64,000 bases of DNA from Phorcus lineatus (taxonomy: Eukaryota > Mollusca > Gastropoda > Trochida > Trochidae): positions 45,037,877 to 45,101,876 of the forward strand of contig OV121081.1 in assembly GCA_921293015.1 (NCBI GenBank), read 5' to 3'. The first letter of the stretch is position 1; every line of letters starts with the position of its first letter. The position numbers and the translations under genes were made by a program. The notes below the pieces were generated by a model. It made no database searches. It was not told the DNA's origin and saw only the letters and a list, made by a program, of their open reading frames with translations. Of the stretch, positions 38,029 to 47,665 are shown one piece after another.

Positions 38029-39750
38029 CATCGTAAACACTAGAAGATCATGTACTATTTGAGATATCATGGTCTCAAATAAACGGTGAAACATCTCTTT
38101 CTTCGATATATTTCAAACATAACATACTGCACAAATAAATTGTATGAAACTACCGAACATTTGCATGTTTGTTATGAATTAAATCATTGAGTAATTAAGG
38201 TAAAGGTAAAATCATTATGTTCTACTTGAGTAAAACATTTTTCAGAAAATATTAAGCATTCCTCAAATTGATTCAACCATATAAGTAAAAATAAAACTTC
38301 GGCAACAGTAAAGATTATCATGATAGGTTGTAATCTTCTGAATTGGATTCATAAAACTAAACTTCAAAGCTCCAGTGACCTGCATTCTAATAACCTTTTA
38401 TGTACGCTTCCTTCACCTTCATAATCGATCGACCGTTGGCATACACTGTCCTTAAACATGTACGTGAATGCTTTCTTGGGAAACATAACTATTGGGAATT
38501 TACCATTATGAATTCCATATTGAAAAAGAAAACGCATTTGTTAACAAAATTCTTAAATCAGCCTCAAAGATAATGCATGCGCAAAGATTCCAATGTAACT
38601 TGCTTTAAAGGACAGTTGTACAGTTTTACTGACATAAACGTGAGTTTACGTTAGTAATTGGGTATAAATTACTGATCATTAAGGGCGACAACAAACGTAC
38701 ACGAACCTGTTTTATTATTCAGTATTTATTGTAGTTCGAGTTTGGATTCAAACTCAACTCTGCCAATTTTCCAAAATTAAAACTTTCTTACAATTTGTAA
38801 AATGTTGATGCAAGTGGTTGGCCCTTCTACATACATTTTTGACAAAACTGCATGTTTGTAATCCTATGTCATCCTGACCTAAATCAACCTGGAGACTTTT
38901 AGCAAAGAGAATAGGAACCTGCGCTTAGATTTTGTAATAAAATCCTTTTAAGACCTAAAAAGGAGATTTTACGAAACTTCTAGCACTTGGTAACATTTGT
39001 ATACATAAAACAGTGCGGCTAGTTGATGCTGGCGAATTTAATTTATGGGGGAGTACTTCATTACTAAATTTGGTAAGGTATGTGACGATTGATACCAATT
39101 ATGATACGAAAATAGTGACATTGTGATATTAAAGTTTTTTTTAACACAAAACTAAAATCATTCGGTGTAACATTTCTTTCCTTTTTTTCAGTAAGAATCA
39201 GCAACGTGACGCAATTTAGAGTTCAGAATGTAATACCAATGTATAAACATTAGGATAGAATATAGAAAATTCAGAGATATTATTGTATTAAGAAATTAAG
39301 GGTCGATGACAAATGTTTCACGAAACAGAAACTCTTACTTACTGTGCCGAATTTTCCATGCTACTTGCTAAACACTTACACTATTCAAACCTTGATCCTT
39401 ATGATTATTTCAATCATGTCAAAAAATGTCATTTTGAATCACTGATCAAAATGACCGCACATAATATATCCATACCTTTGCTCAAAATAAACTATAGACT
39501 TATCGCGGTGTTTATTATTACGAATTATAACTCGCCTGTTGGAGATATCGCCGTTTGATAAATCTACAATGATATAATAGATTTTATTTAACACGTGTTC
39601 TGAATATCTTTATGAGATAATTTTGATTATTTGAAACAGGTGTTATGTAACCAGTGGAAGGTTATTCTACGAATGTTGTGTAACCAAAACAGGTTATTCA
39701 ACGATATTGACGTCACAATGCCGGACTACTTTTACAATCAATCGATCGAG
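38029..39750. other. Intergenic, left flank of OTU transposon
   Basis: AT-rich. Repeated gttatgtaacca-like words occur near 39640-39700. No gene is supported. Confidence 0.45.
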
Positions 39751-39752
39751 TA

Positions 39753-39769
39753 GGGTAGGGTGGGGCAAG
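39753..39769 (+). repeat. Left terminal inverted repeat of OTU transposon
   Basis: GGGTAGGGTGGGGCAA with TA just outside (39751-39752). Its reverse complement closes the element at 42695-42711. The following bases are rich in gtgccc/gggcaa blocks. Confidence 0.8.
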
Positions 39770-40390
39770 GTGCCCACCTTAAGCAAAATCGCACATAATG
39801 TAGTACTTGTTCACGCTATAATAATACCTCTGTATCCTGGTATTGACTCTCGCATGTAGTCTGTAAATGATACACATGAATGTCTTTCTGGGATTGTTAG
39901 TAGAGCTGGAATGGCAAAAATAAAATTGTTTGCTTGAGGCGTTTTACCTCACTGTCGGGGCAAAATGCCCATCGGTGGGGGGCAAGAAGCTCGGGGGTGG
40001 GCGTTATGCCCTAATGGTAGAATAGAGAATTAGTAAAATAAAACAATACGTTATTTCCCTGACAAACCTAGCAATGTTGTCACCAATCAAGAAACAATGT
40101 CGCCCAGCTACATCCAGTCTGTCACATACTACTTTATTTTTATACCATCCAACAAACACAAATGCATTTGGCACAACAAAATAAAACCCCATTTGGCACA
40201 ATAAAATAAAACCCGAACGGTGTAAAGAGATTATAAACGTCAGTCAGTTAGTCTGACACATTTTACAAATGAAATACAACGAAATTAAGAAAACTGGTTT
40301 GCCTTTCATGTGCAGCCACGAAAAAGTTGAACAATGCAGTTAAACGTTCTCAAACACGAACTGTGAAAAGGCAGAAGGTGGCTATGTTTA

Positions 40391-41830
40391 TCAATCAGAG
40401 TCACAATTTGGGCAAATAAACCCAATATTTCCTGGTGTGCAAGCATCGTGAGCCCATTTTAAACACATCTGGCACTGCACCCATTCCTCTCCAGAAATGC
40501 TTGATGAGAAAGGTTCACAACATATTATACAAGGCCATTCATCATCTTCACTGCTGTCACTATCTGCTGTTCTGGATCTTGTAGCTGTTGTCTGTTTCCT
40601 TGCAGATGTCTGTCCTTGTCCTCCCTCTGGTCCTTGTCTTCGTCCTTGTTCTCGTCCTCGTCCTTCTCCTCCCTCTCGTCCTTGTCTTCGTCCTCGTCCT
40701 CTTCTTCCTCCTCGTCCTTGGCCCTGTCTTCCTCCTCTTCCTTGTCCTTGTCCTCTGCTCAGGGCTCTTCCTCTAGAGTTTCCTCTTTTTCTTGTTGATT
40801 CAAGGAATGGTGACACTGCATTTCTGTTACCTCTTGCGTTGCGCAGTTGCTTATCCTCCAAAATCTTTTTGAAAGGAGAGGAAGTCAGTACTGTGGAACT
40901 CTCTGCTTTTCGTGTCCTTTTTCTCGTGCCTGATACTTTTGGAGGTGGTGACAGAGATCTAATGATGTCCGCTATTGGTGTATTTTGAATTTCCGCAGAA
41001 CAAGCCTGTCTGTTGAAAGGACTCTTGTCAGGTATCATGCAGCTGTAATGCCCAACATCTTCACCCACCATTCTGTACTGAACATAGAGTGGTTGCATCC
41101 CAGTAAAGGTCTTATCCCCATACTTTGAAATTACTTTATTGTCCACATTCAAAATAACAATGGCTCTTTGCAGTATCTTTCCTGTTGCAATTACTTCAAG
41201 CTCCCCTGGCATTGTAGAAGGGTTAGACATTGCAGTGATCCGATCATGAATGGAAGGATACTTTATCCAGTCAGGCATATCTGCATTGATGTCAGCGACC
41301 TCCATTCCTCTATATTCCTGGATGTTCTCATTCATGGACTTAATCATACGTGATCTAAGTTGATCAGCTTCAGACGTCTCTAACGTGTGTAAAGCAGAGT
41401 CTACAATGCGACCATAAGTGTTTCTTTCAATCATTTGGAGCCTTGGATTCAATGCAGTGGCCAAACTTCTGAAGAGGCATCGACCATCACTGACTGTTTC
41501 GACCATTTTCAAGTCTGACGGCCCTTGGACTTCAGTTTGTGCTGCAGGCAGTTGAACATCATTACTTGTTGAAGATCCTGGACACTGTTCATCTGCCAGC
41601 TGACTATCCTCAGCTGTTGAATGATCGTTGCACATGTTTTCTGCAATATCCTCTAGATCCCTGCACACAGTATCTGTGAGCTGTTTGACAATGGAGATAA
41701 CCTCAGTATCGGTTGAATAACCATTCAGCTGGTTATCTACAGGATGTCCCTCCACGAACTGACGTGGTTGTTGGTTGTCTACAAATTGTGGTAATGACTG
41801 AACATGGTTCTCGGTGGAACGCCATACTGT
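40391..41830 (-). CDS. OTU cysteine protease-like protein with RG-rich linker and PHD-like finger
   Basis: The open frame runs from just after a stop at 41833-41831 to the stop at 40391. It has no ATG before codon 41 counted from a GTG at 41755, so an upstream exon or a later start is likely. Counting from that GTG (454 aa): residues 88-240 form an OTU domain with D90-G-R-C93 (catalytic Cys in SDGRCLFRSLA) and His236 in GHYSCM. Residues 328-386 are Arg/Gly/Gln repeats like an RNA- or chromatin-binding tail. Residues 407-451 are a PHD-like finger (C409, C412, C428, C431, H436, C439, C448, C451). OTU proteins cleave ubiquitin chains. PHD-like C-termini are common in pogo/Tigger transposases. 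The combination suggests a transposon-encoded deubiquitinase, but function is inferred. Confidence 0.75.
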   Translation of the reverse strand, partial: TVWRSTENHVQSLPQFVDNQQPRQFVEGHPVDNQLNGYSTDTEVISIVKQLTDTVCRDLEDIAENMCNDHSTAEDSQLADEQCPGSSTSNDVQLPAAQTEVQGPSDLKMVETVSDGRCLFRSLATALNPRLQMIERNTYGRIVDSALHTLETSEADQLRSRMIKSMNENIQEYRGMEVADINADMPDWIKYPSIHDRITAMSNPSTMPGELEVIATGKILQRAIVILNVDNKVISKYGDKTFTGMQPLYVQYRMVGEDVGHYSCMIPDKSPFNRQACSAEIQNTPIADIIRSLSPPPKVSGTRKRTRKAESSTVLTSSPFKKILEDKQLRNARGNRNAVSPFLESTRKRGNSRGRALSRGQGQGRGGRQGQGRGGRRGRGRRQGREGGEGRGREQGRRQGPEGGQGQTSARKQTTATRSRTADSDSSEDDEWPCIICCEPFSSSISGEEWVQCQMCLKWAHDACTPGNIGFICPNCDSD

Positions 41831-41940
41831 TTACTTGCTTGTAACACTGCCATTCCATTCTGCACTGCATTCAATGCTGATACCAGTCGTTCCTGTCCAT
41901 AACTCCCCCTGTCTGTTTTTTTCTTATACACCCTCACCAT
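41779..41940 (-). CDS. psq-type helix-turn-helix peptide of the TIR transposon
   Basis: The ATG at 41940 opens 53 codons. After a basic start it reads GQERLVSALNAVQNGMAVLQ then ASKQYGVPPRTMFSH. This is the HTH_psq pattern: a helix, G-x-x, A-x-x-x-Y-G-V-P-x-x-T. Such domains open pogo/CENP-B-like transposases. The frame stops at 41779 and overlaps the start of the OTU frame in another phase. They may be joined by a small intron or may be the relic of a frameshift; no clear donor/acceptor pair was found. Confidence 0.6.
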   Translation of the reverse strand: MVRVYKKKTDRGSYGQERLVSALNAVQNGMAVLQASKQYGVPPRTMFSHYHNL

Positions 41941-42694
41941 TATTTTACCTGAATCCAGGTTAAATATATTTCAATGAAGCATTTGTAAAACAATAAACAA
42001 TCTATGCTAAATTAAATCAGATCATAGAGCCATTTATAGGCTACTGATTTTAAATTACATGCATTCTTTATGTCCTACTATCACTCATAATTTTAGACAA
42101 TTATAACAATTGTCAATTAAACATATCCATCCCATTGGTTATTATGTTTTGCTTATGATAATTCCGCGTATGTTAATAGTAGATGCACGTATGAGAGAGT
42201 GTGTTTTACAGTGAGATTTGTGGTCATTTATTTGATAACACAACAAAAAGAGACTAGTACGGATACTGTGGGCAAAACGCCTACCTGGTGGGCAAAACGC
42301 CTCTTGTGGGCGTTTTGCCTCATCATATGGTAGGCGCAATACCCCATAGCGAACCGTTAGTATTTATGCATTGTATCTGGTACTGATGTGTTTCCCGCCA
42401 CAAATTCTGTGGCACAATTTTGAGCCACTGTTATGGTTGCCAAACAGGGACAGAAAATTTGTTCCGGCCATTACTTAATAAATGTTGACAGTGAAATCCA
42501 TGCCAATACACGGAAGCAAGAAATGGGTAGAAATTTTAAAAATGCCATTTTACAAACTTACCATCACGTGTTCCATACACGGTTCCAGTATATTGGCTCG
42601 CTAGGTGGCAGCAGCTAATCACGACACTAATCACGTGATTATCATGTGATTTTGTTTTATTTTTGGCAGAAGGCGTTTTACCCCATGTAGGCTC

Positions 42695-42711
42695 GTTGCC
42701 CCACCCTACCC
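42695..42711 (-). repeat. Right terminal inverted repeat of OTU transposon
   Basis: ttgccccaccctaccc, followed by TA at 42712-42713. It is a perfect inverse of the left end. Confidence 0.8.
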
Positions 42712-42713
42712 TA

Positions 42714-44332
42714 CAAGGAACCTTTCCGTTGCCACCTCGATATTTCAGATTAACATCACATCTATAATCAAACAGATATCAGCAACAAACCACAACAAAA
42801 CATCACATTTGATTTGTGAATGATAAAATATCAAGGTAGGTTATTTTTTGAAAATTTATTATTTGTGTTCAAAGTAATTCTTATAATTGTTACTTTCATT
42901 GATAAAGCAGTCGCGGTTAGTCGAGTTATCTCCCTTTAGCACTTTGTTTACATCCGGCATCGTCTGATTGCAACGTTCCTCCAACTGAGATAATGCAAGT
43001 ATCAGGTAACGTACAAAACATAAACAACTACTGTGGTGTATGTAAAGACTGCAGTCTAAGGGAGATAACTCTAAGGTAACTTAGTGTCACGCTCTCTCAT
43101 CATCACGTGCGCTGCTGAACAAGCGGTACGTTCATGCACTACACAAGTAATAAAGAATCCCCTTATTCAACACGTCTCTCTTCTACTGACGAACACGACA
43201 CTACAGTTCGCTTTCGATGAAGCGCTGGACTTGAGTCATATTTTAAAGTACCTGGAGACAATTTATTCACAGAGGACTGAGAAATTATTGACGCTTCTTG
43301 TTTTATATGTTTTCATTTTAGGGGATTTTGAACCATCAGAAATGCATCATGATTTAAGTTAAATCAGCAGAGTATTCTTCTTAATTGTAATGAGCATTAA
43401 TAGTCGTGTAGCAAACATTATGAGATTTACTGGTATTAGCTGTTAGGAGACGTTACAGGAATGGTCGCCTCATGTGCGAGAGTGTTGTCAGAGCTGTCGA
43501 AAAGAGGAAAAAAGGACTAAAAGCCAAGTCATTTAACCAAAATCTTCAGGTACATTGTTTCCTCAATGTTTTTATAAGTGTTTTAGATGTTAAATATTAT
43601 TAATTCTTGAATGTTGCAAAATAGGCAATTTTCTATGGGCGTGTGTACATGTAAGTTAGCACGTACGCATTACTGTAGTGGCAGAAGAAGACGCGTGTTT
43701 TCGGTGCATTGTTGGAATTCATATTTTAGTCATAGATACTTTAGTCAGTGTATTTGTTGTGATTATGGAAATAAGTTCATTCATTTTCCATACTATTGTT
43801 TCTGTAGTTGAGTATTTTGTGTATGATTGTTTGCAATAGAGACATAGGCATGTTATTGCTGATTTCAAAGAGACGTGCATTAAATGTGTTAAACCACAGA
43901 GAGCATAAATGTGTGTGGTTAATATATATCCAATAATGTAATCAAGTGGGATATAATGTGGATGTTATTCTGTAGGACTGATTTCGTTAATGTCAGTATA
44001 GTGTTTAAGTTACTGTCTTTTCAAGACTTCACTTACCCTGAGAAGGAGAACATTTTACGATAGCTTCATTTAATAGCGCTTCATTTATCAGAGTAGTTCA
44101 AAGTGTTATGTGTCAGACTTTAGAAGTGTTTAGATTTGTAGTTAGATCAGTGTATAATAATTTCTTTATACTTACCTTAGGTTTTATTTGTTTCAGAATA
44201 CATAAACATATACAATCTGAGAAGAGATGTACAAGTTATTAGTCTAGCGAGTGCAAAATGTTTCTAGAGAGTTGTACGAACAGATTGTTGTATTCATTAC
44301 AAAATTGAAAACAGAGATTCGAAGAAAAATCG
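42714..44332. other. Spacer between OTU transposon and gag-like frame
   Basis: Contains the gagttatctccctt inverted pair. A 92-codon open frame at 43084-43362 and a short basic stretch before a possible donor at 43551 are unassigned; they may be leader exons of the gag-like unit, which is not demonstrable here. Confidence 0.35.
42921..43080 (+). repeat. Inverted pair of gagttatctccctt
   Basis: gagttatctccctt near 42923 and aagggagataactc near 43058 are inverse copies about 135 bp apart, suggesting a small MITE next to the OTU transposon. Partial similarity continues inward. Confidence 0.4.
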
Positions 44333-44379
44333 ACTTGGTCATTTTTGGTGACAGGAAGACTTGGATGAAGTTTATACCA
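44333..44379 (+). repeat. 47-bp direct repeat, copy 1
   Basis: This segment (acttggtcatttttggtgac...tttatacca) recurs without mismatch at 44804-44850, 471 bp on. The two copies bracket the gag-like frame. Confidence 0.85.
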
Positions 44380-44429
44380 TAAAAGCTTCTGAAGATTTTG
44401 ACATAGATTGTCACCAGAGTAATTAAGAA

Positions 44430-44822
44430 ATGTCGGACACAGAGGAAATATCAGTGGAGGTCCACAGAGAAGAAACTACAGAGGAATATACTCTGGAAAA
44501 TACTGAAGAGCTAGAAGTAAACACTAAAGAGAAAGATCTTAAACTGAAGAGGAAAATCATAAAAGGGAAAATAACTAGAACTATCAACAGAATCAAAGAA
44601 GGTGTTAAAAGTAAAGAACTAACCGAAAGAAGGGCAGAAAAAGTGTTAAAGCACTTGAAAGAAGATTTCAAGGTTGCTCTTAATTATCATGGTGAACTGT
44701 ATGTGTTCCCTGGAGTCGATACAGATAAACTCGACAGTTTGGAAGAAGATCTCACCAGAGATGTATATGGTATTGAGGAGAAAACTGAAGACTACTTCAC
44801 AGTACTTGGTCATTTTTGGTGA
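44430..44822 (+). CDS. BEL/Pao gag-like open frame, truncated
   Basis: 130 codons from the ATG. The first 45 residues are very acidic (MSDTEEISVEVHREETTEEY). They are followed by a basic segment KRKIIKGKITRTINRIKEGV and a charged helix KVLKHLKEDFKVALNYHGEL with DKLDSLEEDLTRDVYGIEEK. The layout (LK-x-K-x-TR-x-NR-x-K-E-G then coiled helices) resembles the N-terminal part of BEL/Pao gag proteins. There is no protease or reverse transcriptase next to it and no LTR pair was seen. It may be a retroelement relic or a co-opted gag gene. The frame ends inside the second copy of a 47-bp repeat. Confidence 0.45.
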   Translation: MSDTEEISVEVHREETTEEYTLENTEELEVNTKEKDLKLKRKIIKGKITRTINRIKEGVKSKELTERRAEKVLKHLKEDFKVALNYHGELYVFPGVDTDKLDSLEEDLTRDVYGIEEKTEDYFTVLGHFW

Positions 44823-44850
44823 CAGGAAGACTTGGATGAAGTTTATACCA
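44804..44850 (+). repeat. 47-bp direct repeat, copy 2
   Basis: Exact second copy of 44333-44379. It contains the stop of the gag-like frame. A second open frame runs through it and onward to about 45015 with a Ser/Thr/Gln-rich sequence (NNQTTSYRSTSSCSPSPQPQ). Confidence 0.85.
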
Positions 44851-45015
44851 GTACCAATCTACTTCCCGTTCTCTTGTCGAATCAGTCAAAATGAGGGTAG
44901 TCTCCCTTCCACCTCTGTTGTCAACATCGCTACCGAGAACAATCAGACAACCAGTTACAGGAGTACGAGCTCGTGCAGTCCATCTCCTCAGCCCCAATCT
45001 ATGGTGGTACCATAA

Positions 45016-45444
45016 GTTTACCTCTTTGGCCCAGAAAACCAGAAAATGAGACCTGAAGACTAGTAATTTCTTGTATCTAGTTTGACAGACTCGGTGTTGC
45101 TTAGTTCAATGCGAGCTACCGTTGTTCATCTTTCGTTAGCAGTGACACGTCCAATTTAGCGATGACGAGTCGAGTGTTCAGTGACTGAGAATATTGTAAT
45201 TGCGTTTTGATCTGTCAGGTTGTTTGCCTGATGCTCTTTATCAAATCTTTGTATATAATAACCATATGAAAAAATATAAATATAAAGTCATGTTTCTATT
45301 ACGTATGGCTCTTTGATTCTTTTACAACTATAACGTGGCCTATGTTTCAGACAAAAGAGGCTGTGTATTATTGCGCACATTGTATTAATGCGCGCTAATG
45401 TCTTTCAGTGAACAGTTTTCCATCCTGTGTGTAATAAATAGATC
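45016..45444. other. Region after gag-like frame
   Basis: Not coding. The run aaatataaatataaagtcat at about 45275 looks like a transcript end, but no LTR partner was found. Confidence 0.3.
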
Positions 45445-45594
45445 ACAAAACTCGTGGGTGTTGATTGGAAATTATTTCAACTCAATATTTTTAAACATTT
45501 TGATTTATTCACTCGCTTTCGCTCCTGAATAAATCAAAAAGTTAAAAAATAACTCGTTGGAATATGTTCCATATTCAACACCCACTCGTTTTGT
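45445..45594 (+). repeat. Foldback repeat with cactcgctttcgctcc core
   Basis: The 20-bp arms acaaaactcgtgggtgttga and tcaacacccactcgttttgt pair with two mismatches. The centre has actcgctttcgctcctgaat. It looks like a diverged relative of family A and B foldbacks and abuts the family B copy that follows. Confidence 0.6.
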
Positions 45595-45602
45595 AATCTT
45601 TA

Positions 45603-45858
45603 TGTGTCACAACATCAGTTGCGGACGGACGTCACAAGACGTAACAATCATCAAACATGACGTCACAAAGTTAGCGGTGCCGCAGTAATCGTAATCACGG
45701 ATATTTTCATGTTGTTTGTATATAATTCAGCGAATGAAAAAATAAAATATTTTCCTGAGTTTAGTTAATTTTTATCAAACTCGCATTTGCTCGTTAAGTA
45801 ACACTCCACTCACTCGTTGCATAAAATGTTATTAAACTGGACGTCGTTTAGTATTCTC
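45603..45858 (+). mobile_element. Foldback element family B, copy 1
   Basis: It shares blocks with the inverted copy at 53503-53790: a TGACGTCA site (45658-45665), gttagcggtgccgcagtaat, ataattcagcgaatgaaaa, the core ctcgcatttgctcgttaa, and the end ttattaaactggacgtcgtt then tagtattctc. Confidence 0.65.
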
Positions 45859-47186
45859 TAAATATATCAACGCAATACATCACCACCTTTATAAGTGTCA
45901 TGAACTAAGAGGTACAAAATGCGTTCGTAATAAATAATTAGAGAATCAAATGGTTACACTTCATAAAGATGATGATAATAATCATAAACATCAAGAAGAA
46001 AAATATGCGTGTAAATCGCACTAGTCACAATCACTTGCTAAGTTAAGCATTGCAGCATTTCCTTTTCCGCGGCAGATCTCTTGCGACCTGCGGCTTAACT
46101 TGGAAGTCCGTTTACAAATCTGATGAAGATTGCAACTTATTAACTTATAAACCACGGGTTTTAGCGCTAATCTGCTATGCTTTAAATGATGGATAATGGC
46201 CTGAGTTGGAGAAGTTGATAACACTTAATTGGCATGAATGGAAATGTGAAAATGTTCTTTTATGTTTGGGCCATTAAGTATACTTTCCCGCAAATTATGA
46301 CTTACACCAAATCAAATTAGAAGAAAATACAAATAAGACAAAGTGAAAAAATTAAAACATTTATTTTCACATCTATAAGTAAACACGAACCAGGTAAAGT
46401 GAACAAAGGATATGACAATACCCTTGTAATACAGCGATAAGATGAACAATGATGCAAGTTATAATATTTCTACAAACAAACAGACAGAATCGGTCAAATA
46501 GTCACTGAGAAAATAATGATTGAAAGCTGAATTTGAATTACAATCAATTGTTTGTTGATCATTTCACTTCACTGCCAAAACATCATTATACCAAACCCAA
46601 CATTTCGATTAAATGAAGTTCAGCTTTACAAGTCTCGAGGAAACAGTTTAGTTATCGTAATAACCAAGATGATACAAGAATGAATCCAAAAACACATTTG
46701 CTAATGCGTGTTGTTTCAAATACAAGTATATACGAAGTTTCTTTGAGATATGCCTTTTGGTTTTTTTTGTAATGGTCGCGACAGAAAAAATCCCTAAAGT
46801 ATTCCCATGGAAACCACGCCCCTACACTCCCTTCCTTACATGTTCCAAAAAGCAAAATATAAATACGAAGTTTTGGTTCAAAACTTCCTCAGACACAAAA
46901 AGCTAAAGATTATTCTATATGCCACATTTTTGAGTTAGACGTTTTAATTTTGGAGTTCTTGATCGGAATCAAAATTTTCAGCTTTGTCTCCTTAAAAAAG
47001 GTCCAAAATTAAAACACAAAAAGGGCGATAATTTCCAGAACCCCTACACTCCTTTCTCGATACATATATACAAGAATATATATGAATATATATCCTACAT
47101 AAAGAAAGTTTTGCTTCAGAAGAGGTACGCTCGACCTCGGACAGAGCAAGGATGATTTCAACATTTTCAAATGTTAGACTGATTTT
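45859..47186. other. 3' side of the beta-lactamase-like gene
   Basis: Probable 3' UTR on the minus strand, with a possible AATAAA at 46365-46360, then spacer. No other gene is seen. Confidence 0.4.
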
Positions 47187-47665
47187 CTAACTCATAAAGA
47201 AAGTAAAAGCAAACACGCCGAACATCAAAAGGGATGACAGATGAGTCTTAGATTCCGAGTTACTCATTACTTTATACCCATCCCGGACAAAAATAGGTGG
47301 CATGGACTGATCAAAACTGATAGCTTCTATTTCAATAAACTTACTGCTTTTATCTACACGTTTGAAAGATAAAACAGCATCGGTAACGCTGTTGATGCCA
47401 TATCCTTCTCCGATAAATTTGTCATCTTCTTTTTCATATAAAAGGAATCTTGCAAAACCATATTTTGCCATTAGCTTCGCCTCAGTTTTGTTAAAATAAA
47501 CCTCCATATTACCGTAGGCTTTATTATGATAAACTCCTACGTATTCATTTATATCGTTGGAAACCACTTTGGAATGGTTTTGTTCACTTTTGTATGATGT
47601 GGATATGTTAATCCAGGGCTCCGGGAATGAACAGATTGTTGAGACATTCAGCCATGGTCTCTCGT
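47187..47665 (-). CDS. Beta-lactamase-like gene, exon 6: C-terminal domain and tail
   Basis: The acceptor is tgttttcag, phase 1, and the stop TAG is at 47187-47189. A C-terminal beta domain (EYVGVYHNKAYGNMEVYF and on, the DUF3471-like region common in this family) is followed by SESKTHLSSLLMFGVFAFTF and stop. A hydrophobic end with no charged tail suggests a GPI anchor. A possible poly(A) signal on this strand (AATAAA) is at 46365-46360, about 0.8 kb on. Confidence 0.87.

Larger units (their letters stand above)
39753..42711 (-). mobile_element. Pogo-like TIR transposon carrying OTU-PHD and psq-HTH reading frames
   Basis: The ends are perfect inverted repeats (GGGTAGGGTGGGGCAA, one more base matching inside TA) and each is flanked by TA, as in the Tc1/mariner/pogo group. 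Length is 2959 bp. Near both ends are many short copies of gggcaaaacgcc and its reverse, which look like transposase-binding sites. It encodes on the minus strand a psq-type DNA-binding peptide (41940-41779) and an OTU/PHD protein (41830-40391). No DDE catalytic core is visible, so this copy is probably non-autonomous or has exchanged its core for OTU. Confidence 0.75.

Noticed and set aside
40497..40988. Plus-strand open frames rich in Leu/Val, Ser or Pro/Arg
   Set aside because: They are opposite-strand shadows of the Arg/Gly repeat in the OTU/PHD frame.
43471..43551. Basic stretch RRRYRNGRLMCESVVRAVEK before a possible donor, perhaps another psq-like exon
   Set aside because: It lacks the Y-G-V-P signature, has no clear acceptor and no following exon was found.
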